A program made the translations under genes and the position numbers. The notes beneath the pieces are model-generated. The model was not told the origin of the DNA and did not search any database. It saw nothing but the letters and a program-made list of their open reading frames with translations. Shown piece by piece: positions 53,945 to 61,981 of a stretch of DNA of 64,000 nt. Position 1 is the first letter of the stretch. Every line of letters starts with the position of its first letter. Source of the stretch: Phytophthora sp. 'mugwort'. Taxonomy: Eukaryota; Oomycota; Peronosporomycetes; Peronosporales; Peronosporaceae. The stretch covers positions 558,001 to 622,000 of the forward strand of contig JAUCEF010000017.1 of the NCBI GenBank assembly GCA_033558025.1. The letters run 5' to 3'.

Positions 53945-56053
53945 ATGAACGTTCGACAATCAGCAATGGCGGCCATCAGCAACGACGGCGGCCACGCGCT
54001 GGCGCTAGACGATCTGCTTGGCGACTTCGAGGTCAAGCAGCGCGGGCTGCTGCTCATGACTATGGACAAGGCCGTGGACAAAGCCATGAAGAAGCAGAGC
54101 GAGATGCTCGACGCCATCAAAGCCCAAGTGGAGACGCGTCACCGCCAGGCCGTGGACGAAATCCGCGACGAGATGACGCGCACGCAGCCGTCGCTGCTCG
54201 ACAAGGTCATCAGTAAGACGCTCAGCATAGATAACAACGCAGGGCTCATCAATTGGATCAGCGACGAGGCCAAGAGGAGTCAGGCGCTCGAGTACATCTC
54301 CAAGCTGCGCAGTCACTTACAGTCGGGCCAGGGCAACGCGTTCCGCAGCGACTTTGAAGCGCTACTTGTGGTCTACATGGAGTTCCTAAAGGTGCCGATG
54401 GCGCGCGGTAATCGGCTTAATAATCGTATCGAAGACTTCCACGAAGCGCTCTACATCAAGGCGGACTATAACGACGACCTCGTTAATCTCGTGTACCGTG
54501 TGCGTTGGGGCTGTCAGGGCGTGCGCTCGATCGGTAATGCTCGCTCACACGACGCCACACCGCTTTCGGAGAGCGAAATCCTCGAGCTTTGTAGCTGTTT
54601 TAGTGCTATTGGCGCGGCGATCCCGCCGCTCGCCCTTGAATTCGAAGTCTGCAAGCCCAAGACGTCGACTTCATCGCCGCCGCTCTCGAGCGATAACAAG
54701 TTATCGATAAATGGTAATTCTGGTGTAGATATGGCCATGCTACAGCAACTCCGTCAAGTAGCAGAAGGCAATAAAGGGGACCAGACGCCGTTTGACTTCA
54801 TTATCCAGTTAATGGCCAACAATGGGATCAGCGTCAACTCGACCATGCAGTCGTCACTCTTCCAAGACAACCAAACAACTAATCGACTGTCGTCGCTACC
54901 GCCAGGATTTAGTAATGACAGTTTAAGCCGTCAAGGTAGTTTATCCGGTCAAGCGCCGCCTTTACCACCTGGACCGCCAGGCTTAAGCGGCTTGGACTTG
55001 AGCAGCTTGAATGGTTTAAATGGCAGTTCGACTCAAGCGCCGTCCTTATCGCGTCTAGGTTCGATTGGCAGCACAAGCAGCAATTCAAGTCGAGATGCGC
55101 CTCCGCTACCTCCTGGATACAATGACAATTCTGCTAATGTGTGGTCGCAACCCCCACTTCCTCCTAGCATTGGAAGCCCACAGCAGTCAACGTCGCAGCT
55201 TCCGCTTCCTCCAGGATCCGAGAGTCCTCTGCAGAGGTCGCCACATTCGCTTAGAGGTGAAAGCCCCTTGAAGATTTCCTTGTTGCCGTTATCTAATGCT
55301 GAAAATCCTCAGCAGAGATCGCTACAGTCATCACCAGCTTTCGCGATGAAACGGGATGATGTGCCGACCCAGGCCAGTCTGGCACTTGTCACGACGTTCA
55401 AGTTTTACCATGAACGACCGACGGAACTTCCCAAGGAAAGCGATCGCGTGCGTAAGGCCATGTTCGCGCGTATGCTTAATCATATGGATGAATTACCAAA
55501 GGCTACGCTGTGTCCGCTGCAACAAGGTCACGACGCATCGTGTCCGCTCTCGCACACGTACATTGAAGTGATGACGTACAACCCGCTGTATAAGCGTTTG
55601 ATCTGCCGCCAGCCGTCGCATTACTGGGGCAGTCAAATCCAGGAAGACGAGAGCTGTGTGTGTGTGCATGTGGATACGGGTGTCACGTGGGAGTGGATGG
55701 ATGAATCGCGTGATAAACGTTTGTATTGTCTTCGTGGAGCCAAGTGTACTAATAGCAAGTGCATTAAGTCGCACTCGTTTGAAGAAATGTGCTGGTACAA
55801 CCCGTCGTACAAGATTAAGCGTTGTACCGTGCGTGCTCACGACCACATTGCTCGTGCTCGTGGCACCATCGCGCCACCGCTGGACTGCAGCTATTATCAC
55901 ATTGAAGAGGGTAAGAACGCCGACAAGCGCGAGTTCACGGCCGAGTACGACCACGTTGGCAAGGATGTCCAGATGCTGTTCATTGAGCGCTCGCACAAGC
56001 CCCTGGCTGACCGGCTTGAGGCTCTTCGCTACGCGCGCGCCAACAACCTGTGA
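53945..56053 (+). CDS. Protein with C-terminal CCCH-type zinc motifs, function unknown
   Basis: Single exon, 702 residues; Met-8 (MAAISNDGGHALALDDLLGD) is an equally good start. Residues 1-240 are helical and look folded (SLLDKVISKTLSIDNNAGLI, VVYMEFLKVP). Residues 240-465 are low-complexity Ser/Pro/Leu with repeated PPLPPG motifs. The last 230 residues contain Cys/His clusters: CPLQQGHDASCPLSH; CLRGAKCTNSKCIKSH, a good C-x5-C-x4-C-x3-H finger; and a third set ending CSYYH. CCCH fingers usually bind RNA, and PPLPPG runs bind SH3, WW or EVH1 domains. I do not recognise the overall family. Confidence 0.85.
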   Translation: MNVRQSAMAAISNDGGHALALDDLLGDFEVKQRGLLLMTMDKAVDKAMKKQSEMLDAIKAQVETRHRQAVDEIRDEMTRTQPSLLDKVISKTLSIDNNAGLINWISDEAKRSQALEYISKLRSHLQSGQGNAFRSDFEALLVVYMEFLKVPMARGNRLNNRIEDFHEALYIKADYNDDLVNLVYRVRWGCQGVRSIGNARSHDATPLSESEILELCSCFSAIGAAIPPLALEFEVCKPKTSTSSPPLSSDNKLSINGNSGVDMAMLQQLRQVAEGNKGDQTPFDFIIQLMANNGISVNSTMQSSLFQDNQTTNRLSSLPPGFSNDSLSRQGSLSGQAPPLPPGPPGLSGLDLSSLNGLNGSSTQAPSLSRLGSIGSTSSNSSRDAPPLPPGYNDNSANVWSQPPLPPSIGSPQQSTSQLPLPPGSESPLQRSPHSLRGESPLKISLLPLSNAENPQQRSLQSSPAFAMKRDDVPTQASLALVTTFKFYHERPTELPKESDRVRKAMFARMLNHMDELPKATLCPLQQGHDASCPLSHTYIEVMTYNPLYKRLICRQPSHYWGSQIQEDESCVCVHVDTGVTWEWMDESRDKRLYCLRGAKCTNSKCIKSHSFEEMCWYNPSYKIKRCTVRAHDHIARARGTIAPPLDCSYYHIEEGKNADKREFTAEYDHVGKDVQMLFIERSHKPLADRLEALRYARANNL

Positions 56054-56341
56054 TCGGCTTGCTCTCTTCTGCCCGTAGCTGCTGGTAAGCAGCCTTTTTT
56101 TTCCTTTTAATTTTGTAGTTTGGCTTATTGCCAAGCTTTTGGTTACTAATTCTTTTCGCCTCGATCACGGTCGACTACCCCCAAGAGCGTCAAGGATCGA
56201 GGATAATAGCGATCAACTAGCATTTTCCCGTAGAGTTTTCAGATACAGAAACTGTTTTGAAGCAACTCTTTACATTTTTCAAGTTTGCGGCTTGTGTTTG
56301 TTATAAATCATGAACTACCGTAGGAGAGCGTGCGCAAAAGC
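56054..56341. other. 3' region of the CCCH gene
   Basis: T-rich, non-coding; precedes the hairpin. Confidence 0.4.
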
Positions 56342-56441
56342 AACTCGTCGACAAACTCCGCTACTTCTTTATTACTAAATAAAAATAATATTATTACTTC
56401 TTTATTACTTAATAAAGAAGTAGCGGAGTTGTCGACAAGTT
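56342..56441. repeat. Hairpin with 32-33-bp arms and AT-rich loop
   Basis: Left arm 56342-56374 and right arm 56410-56441 are inverted with one mismatch and one indel (core CTCCGCTACTTCTTTATTA). The loop is AT-only apart from ACTTC and carries a third copy of ACTTCTTTATTA. It could be a solo MITE fragment or a foldback. Confidence 0.9.
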
Positions 56442-56837
56442 ATATAATACTATGTCTTCCTCACTCTCTATACATGTTGTGGTGATCGGCTCAAAGAACC
56501 AACTTGCCTCTGGCATGCAGTGCATGATGCATCAACGTGCACTTCAATTGACTGGATAACCTCGGCGACTAATGAATGCCGCAGTCCCCGTTGACTACAC
56601 CAAGATATGGCAGCAAGCATGCAACAGCGGCGTGTTACTGCCTGGGTGAGTTGCCATCAACAACTCGACGCCGTGCGCATTAGCCAGTGCATCGTGCGCG
56701 GGATTTGCGCCACGAAACAGTGCACACCTCGGAGCAAGAAGGATCCGTCTGCCTTACAATCGTCCCAGCGCTCCGACCACTCAGATCACAACGCAATTTG
56801 ACCCCTTGAGCACAAATCGCCTTCAGTCTCTTCTACG
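56442..56837. other. Upstream region of the second T2 ribonuclease
   Basis: No gene. Contains a short palindrome-rich stretch (GCATGCAGTGCATGATGCAT near 56513). No clear initiator found. Confidence 0.35.
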
Positions 56838-57785
56838 ATGTTCGCTAGCTTCGTCCCTGCCCTCCTTGCCTCCACCCTTCTGGCTGCCGACTTCCAGACT
56901 TCGACTCCTACTGCCACCAATTACCCTGGCGGCTGGCTCCCGTCGGACCCTACCAACCAATGCGTGGACATTTGTTCAGCCCCGTCCAAGACGTGTCTGA
57001 CCTCGGATGCCGCCTGCCTCGCTAAGACCAAGACCCCCGGTGACTTCGACTACCTCGTACTGGAGCAGCTTTTCGTGCCGCAGTTCTGCCGTGACCTGCT
57101 CAGGGGCGTCGACTCGACCGTCTCGCACAAGAACATCGACGTGTACCCGAATGGCACGACGTGCGTAGCGAGCGTAGTCAGGAGCGAGCTCACGATCCAC
57201 GGTCTGTGGCCCAACTACAACGATGGTTACGTGAGCTGCTGCAACCCGAGCTCGACAGTCGCAAACGCGCCTTACAACGCCGCTGACTTCGCCGCTGCCC
57301 AGAGCCCCCTGCTGGCCACCATGGGCGAGAAATGGGTGGACGCCACACAGGCGACCACGTACGAGTCGCTGTGCGAGATCTACGACCACGAATTCCAGAA
57401 GCACGGTCTGTGCTATGCCGCTGACGGTGATGACTACATCGCAGCCGCCGTCACGTACTTCACGGCTACACTGAACACGGCAGACCGTATCAGCTCGGCT
57501 ACCAAGCAGATCAACAAGTGGGCGGCTCAGTCGACGCCCCAGACGACTCTGGCTGAGATCAAGGCTCTGTACGATCATAGCGTTATGGTGCTGTGCTCGG
57601 CCGTGGACGGCACCAACCAACTGTCGGCTATCCGCACGTGCTACGAGAAGCCCACAAACATCACGAGCGAGGGCCCGACCACGCAGATTGATTGCGCTAC
57701 TGCGTCGGCCACCTCTACGTTCTCCGTGTGCTCTGCTGACTCGCCGATCACGCTGACCGCGTACACGGCCCCCACTTCGGCGTAA
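56838..57785 (+). CDS. Secreted T2-family ribonuclease
   Basis: Single exon, 315 residues, with a signal peptide (MFASFVPALLASTLLAADFQ). The catalytic motifs LTIHGLWPNY and YDHEFQKHGLCY are both intact. Most of the mature protein matches the gene at 31375-32523 nearly residue for residue, but it ends right after the catalytic domain (ITLTAYTAPTSA), without the Ser/Thr linker and Cys-rich module. The two genes point away from each other across 24 kb of mostly transposon DNA. Expected to cleave single-stranded RNA outside the cell or in an acidic compartment; a nutritional or host-interaction role is inference. Confidence 0.93.
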   Translation: MFASFVPALLASTLLAADFQTSTPTATNYPGGWLPSDPTNQCVDICSAPSKTCLTSDAACLAKTKTPGDFDYLVLEQLFVPQFCRDLLRGVDSTVSHKNIDVYPNGTTCVASVVRSELTIHGLWPNYNDGYVSCCNPSSTVANAPYNAADFAAAQSPLLATMGEKWVDATQATTYESLCEIYDHEFQKHGLCYAADGDDYIAAAVTYFTATLNTADRISSATKQINKWAAQSTPQTTLAEIKALYDHSVMVLCSAVDGTNQLSAIRTCYEKPTNITSEGPTTQIDCATASATSTFSVCSADSPITLTAYTAPTSA

Positions 57786-58313
57786 ACGCCTTGAATTGAG
57801 AGTCGTCGCGTAGTCTGCTAGTATAAAGTTTAATACATCAAAGACTTGGTCCCAGACAAAGTTGTCACAGTCCTAACGGGATGCTGCTGACGTGCTGCAC
57901 GATGCTGGCAGAATCGAGAGGAACTTTCATCGTCGTGTCCCGAGCCTAACTGTCGGGTCGTTTAGCTTCCACTGAAGACATTCAAACTCGTTTCACAATT
58001 GAAATTGCGTTCAATAGCAAAAGGTTTTCGATCCAAAGTGCAAGAGCTTCAACAATGGTGACTCAACTGCTTGTGGTACCGTCATGTAGTTTCATAACGT
58101 TAATGCAAATAATCTCTCTATTGACACGGAAGATGATACGCAGAGAGGACGTAATTGTGCCTCCACGTCGAGACTGTGCTCGATGAAGGGCAACATGATC
58201 GGCTGTCCATTGAGAAACGTGGCGCGATCGCAATTGAATCCCGATCAAAAGGTTCCAAAATGCTTGATCCGTGGTTTATACATGTTGCACTATTGCTAAC
58301 TAGCTTGTTTCGA
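57786..58313. other. 3' end of the ribonuclease gene and upstream of COX15
   Basis: No gene recognised. A CTAAC branch-point-like motif (about 58296) and TGCAG just before 58317 could be the end of an intron, so COX15 may have a further 5' exon here. Confidence 0.4.
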
Positions 58314-59765
58314 ATGCAGCGCTACTCCGCATCGTGGACTTCGGATCTACTGAAGAAATCGAAGAGCTCTATGATGGAGTCACCGTTGCCGTGGTGGCTA
58401 TTTGGTACAGCAGGATTGGTGGCGACCACGCTTACTGTTGGCGCCGCGGCGCGTCTCACGCGGACGGGGGCGTCGACGCTGTACTGGAAGCCACACTTCA
58501 TGCACTCGCCGAAGACTGAAAGCGAGTGGCGCGACGAGTTTGACGTCTATCGTGACTTCTGTACTCGCTCTCAACGCACTCCAATGGTACGTTGAGCATT
58601 GACATCTTTTCGATGATGCTCGTGCTTACAATTCTGTCGTGTCTGCTAGACGCTCGAGGATTTTAAGCGGAACTACAAATGGGAATCGGCTCACCGCAAG
58701 CTCGGTCAGTTGACGGCTCTCTCGTTCGTGGGGCCGCTGGCATACTTCGCCATGAAGCGCAAAATCCCGACTTCAGTCCAAGCTCCGCTGGCACTTATTG
58801 CCGGACTTGGAGCAACTCAACTGTACATTGGCCGAGAAATGGTGGAGAGGAACGTCAAATCTGCTGGAAAACGCGAAAGCGACCACGAGCCGATGTTTGA
58901 AGGAGCCACATTCTTCCTTCCTGTCCACGTACGACCACAGCGTTTCTGAGTCATGTTTTCTATCATTGCGTATCTTACAATTATTGCTTGACAACTGCAG
59001 TCTGCGCTGTCGCTCGCAAATTTTGCACTTTTAATCTGGACAGGATTGGGAATCGTTTCGCCTGTGTCGAGAGCGATCACTGTGCGTGGACTCATGACCC
59101 CGGGGGCGTTGAAAGAGATGGGAGAAGTTCGTAAACACTTCGTGGCGCTGACGGGTTTAGTCGCCAGTACAATCTTCGCTGGGTCGCTCGTGGCGGAAAT
59201 CGACGGTGGCCGCGAGTTCCAAACGTTTCCCAAGATGGGCGATCACTGGATCCCGCGCGGTCTCTTCGAGCAGAAGGTTGGTTGGTAGCACATGCTCTCG
59301 TGACCCTCCTCTTGGACCGAAATTGTACTCATATCTCCTGTGTAGCCATTTTTGCGCAATTTTCACGACAATGTGGCACTTGTGCAATTTGACCACCGCC
59401 TCTTGGCCTTGACCACGCTCGTTGCCTACACGACGGTCTTCATGAAGGCACGCAAGGCCAGCATCTGGACGAACCTCCCAGAGGATGCCAAGCGCGCCAT
59501 GACGCTGGCGTTCGCAGCTGCCGGCGGTCAGGTAAGATGTTTAACTAGAAGTTTTGACCTTACATGTACTAACTGGTTTCGGTAGGTATTGATGGGCGCG
59601 ACGATGCTGGTGAACGAGGTACCGACCCCGCTAGCGATGGTGCACCAAGGTGGGGCGGCTCTGGTGCTTGGGTCGTCGCTGTGGGCGGTCCACGCACTTC
59701 GGTTCGCCCGTCCAGGCGGTCTGATGGGCGCGGCCGTCGCGGCCGCAGCCTCCAAGGTCGCTTGA
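58314..59765 (+). CDS. COX15: COX15, haem A synthase
   Basis: Five exons: 58314-58586, 58650-58928, 59001-59276, 59346-59531, 59586-59765, all GT-AG and phase 0, giving 397 residues. Family landmarks: first membrane helix LPWWLFGTAGLVATTLTVGA, then TESEWRDEFDVYRDF, TLEDFKRNYKWESAHRKLGQ, FQTFPKMGDHWIPRGLFEQK, NVALVQFDHRLLALTTL and PTPLAMVHQGGAAL. The conserved His residues of the haem sites are present. The enzyme oxidises haem O to haem A in the mitochondrial inner membrane for cytochrome c oxidase. The start is uncertain: an upstream in-frame ATG at 58260 exists, and an upstream exon spliced at the TGCAG before 58317 is possible. Confidence 0.9.
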
Positions 59766-60033
59766 GCGGCGAAGGGCAGTTGAAGTTGATTTGCGACGTG
59801 GTGTTTGGTTACATTTCTAACAAATCAAATCGCAGTGCGTGTTTCTGCGGTTTTTATCCTATTACATCCAATCAGGAGGGTTGAAACATTTGATATCGCC
59901 TTTGTATTGGATGATAATCGTCATGATTCCCATGAATACTTACCGGAGGGTGGTAGAGACCTTACTAGTTGCAGACGAAGGCTCGCTTGGCATTCACCGA
60001 TTCGCATCGCATTGCTCACGTGAAGTCACCTCA

Positions 60034-60923
60034 ATGAACAAATTTGTCGACCACACGCTGTTGAAGGTTCGTGCTGCCACATTGCAAGTGCCCGAGGGCC
60101 AGCTAACCGATCTTTTGGGTCATCACCAGGCGGACGCCCAGCCGTCGCAGATCAAGACGCTGTGCCAGGAGGCTGCCCAATACTCCTTCTGCTCCGTGTG
60201 CGTCAACTCGTCGTACGCGTCGCTGGCTCGCAAGGTTTGAAAACTGCAGAGCATTATCGGCGATGATATCCTTCCACCTGACTTTTGTGCTGCTGCAGAC
60301 GCTGGATGAACTCAAGGACAGCAGCAAGTCTCATGTGAAAGTCTGCTGCGTCGTGGGCTTCCCGCTGGGCGCCGCTACGACAGCAACCAAGGCGTTTGAG
60401 GCGCAGCAGTGCCTAGATGCCGGCGCTGAGGAGATCGACATGGTTATTAACGTGGGCATGCTCCACGCTGAGGAGTACGACTTCGTGCTTCGCGATATCT
60501 GTGCTGTCGTGGCAGTCTGCAAGGAACGCGGCGCCGTGAGCAAGGTCATCCTCGAGACGGCACTGCTGAGCACGGACCAGATCCGTAAGGCCAGCGAGCT
60601 CGCCATCGCCGCTGATGCCGACTTCATCAAGACATCGACGGGCTTCTCGACGCGAGGTACATTTGCCATATTGAAATGAATGTTATTGACATGCAGCAGT
60701 TTTGCTGAGCTTGGAGACGACTGCTTGGTGTGCAGGTGCTAGCGAGGAAGATGTGAAGCTCATGGTAAGCATTGCCAAGCCCGCTGGCAAGCAAGTGAAG
60801 GCCAGCGGCGGAATCCGCTCCGCTTCCGACGCCGAGAAGATGGTCGCGCTCGGAGCCACACGTCTGGGTACGAGCGCCGGCGTTAAGATCGCCCAGGGGC
60901 AGCAGAGCACCGACGCGTACTAA
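60034..60923 (+). CDS. Deoxyribose-phosphate aldolase (bacterial-type)
   Basis: Three exons: 60034-60234, 60299-60656, 60736-60923, GT-AG; phases 0 and 1 join correctly, giving 248 residues. Family motifs: FVDHTLLK at the N-terminus; [53 protein letters not shown], carrying the Schiff-base Lys; and [13 protein letters not shown]. The enzyme splits 2-deoxyribose 5-phosphate into glyceraldehyde 3-phosphate and acetaldehyde, in deoxynucleoside salvage. Length and the short N-terminus match bacterial DeoC rather than the longer animal form. The frame is open upstream to 59839, but this Met begins the family domain. Confidence 0.93.
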
Positions 60924-61093
60924 CTAGAGATGGGCAGATTAACATGGCTACATTTTGTGACGATCGCCTTGTAATTTACGTGTCCTAAGCAAAGTGTCCG
61001 ACGTGCTGATTACGTAAAGTGCATGCGTTGTCATTGGTCAAACACTTTTAGCCAATCAACGACCGCCATTTACAAAAGCAGAAGTTACGTGCA

Positions 61094-61110
61094 GCTCATT
61101 ATCCATTTCG
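61094..61110 (+). promoter_or_regulatory. Oomycete-type core promoter of riboflavin synthase
   Basis: GCTCATTATCCATTTCG closely fits the known oomycete initiator plus flanking promoter region (GCTCATTYYNCAWTTT). It lies 18-34 bases upstream of the ATG at 61128, giving a short leader. This supports starting at 61128 rather than at the open-frame ATG at 61023. Confidence 0.6.
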
Positions 61111-61127
61111 ACGTGTACACCGGCACA

Positions 61128-61859
61128 ATGTTCACTGGCATCATCGAAGAAATCGGCACGGTCGTGTCCATGCAGGAGCGCAACGACCTGCTGCTGTGGA
61201 ACGGCGAGCGAGGTACTGGCTTCGAACTGGTAGTGCGTGTCGCGGTTGCGCTGGAGGGCGCGTACCTGGGCTGCAGCATCGCCATCAACGGCACGTGCCT
61301 GACCGCCACGAGCATCGACGAAGACCGCGTGGCCTTCGGCGTGGCGCCTGAGACGCTGCGACGCACCAACCTTGGCGATCTAAAGGAAGGCGACAAGGTA
61401 AACGTGGAGCGCAGCATGGGCGTGGACGCGCGCAATAGCGGCCACTTCGTGCAGGGCCACGTGGATGGCATAGGCTCCATCCTGTCCTTCACGCGCGAGG
61501 ACGACTCGCTGTGGGTTAAGATCTCGACCACACCTGAAATCCTGCGCGACATCGTGACCAAGGGTTACATCGCCATTGATGGCACGAGCCTCACGGTGTG
61601 CGACGTGGACCGCACCAGCGGCTGGTTCTCCATCATGCTCATCTCGCACACGCAGAACCACATCATCCTGCCGCTCAAGAAAGTCGGCGACCGCGTCAAC
61701 CTCGAGCCGGACGTTCTGGGTAAGTACGCCACGCGCTCTATGGGTGGTGTGCTTGAGCGAGTGGACGCGCTTGAGAGCCAAATGCAGTTTACAAAGCGTA
61801 TGACGGCGGGGCTCACGGTAATCGCCGCTGCGCTGGTCGTTGCTCTTCTTCGGAAGTGA
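61128..61859 (+). CDS. Riboflavin synthase (alpha-type) with C-terminal hydrophobic tail
   Basis: Single exon, 243 residues. It starts with the invariant MFTGIIEEIGTV. Two lumazine-binding repeats follow: the first with CSIAINGTCLTATSI, the second beginning FVQGHVDGIG with YIAIDGTSLTVCDV. The enzyme dismutates two 6,7-dimethyl-8-ribityllumazine molecules to riboflavin. After the usual family end (about residue 215) a Met/Lys-flanked hydrophobic helix follows (MTAGLTVIAAALVVALLRK), which bacterial and fungal enzymes lack; it looks like a tail anchor. The start follows from the family N-terminus and the promoter at 61094. Confidence 0.92.
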   Translation: MFTGIIEEIGTVVSMQERNDLLLWNGERGTGFELVVRVAVALEGAYLGCSIAINGTCLTATSIDEDRVAFGVAPETLRRTNLGDLKEGDKVNVERSMGVDARNSGHFVQGHVDGIGSILSFTREDDSLWVKISTTPEILRDIVTKGYIAIDGTSLTVCDVDRTSGWFSIMLISHTQNHIILPLKKVGDRVNLEPDVLGKYATRSMGGVLERVDALESQMQFTKRMTAGLTVIAAALVVALLRK

Positions 61860-61981
61860 GCGTGCTGCTGTCGAGATAGGTAGCGTTCGTTGTTTAAACT
61901 AATACATACGAGGCGGGTGAGGAGTGAGTGAGATTTCGCATTAGATTATGCCTCAATACGGTTGTCCTGCGCTAAAGCTCG

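Noticed and set aside
56976..57620. 214-codon antisense frame under the T2 ribonuclease
   Set aside because: Shadow of GC-rich third-position bias; a similar antisense shadow occurs under the other ribonuclease.
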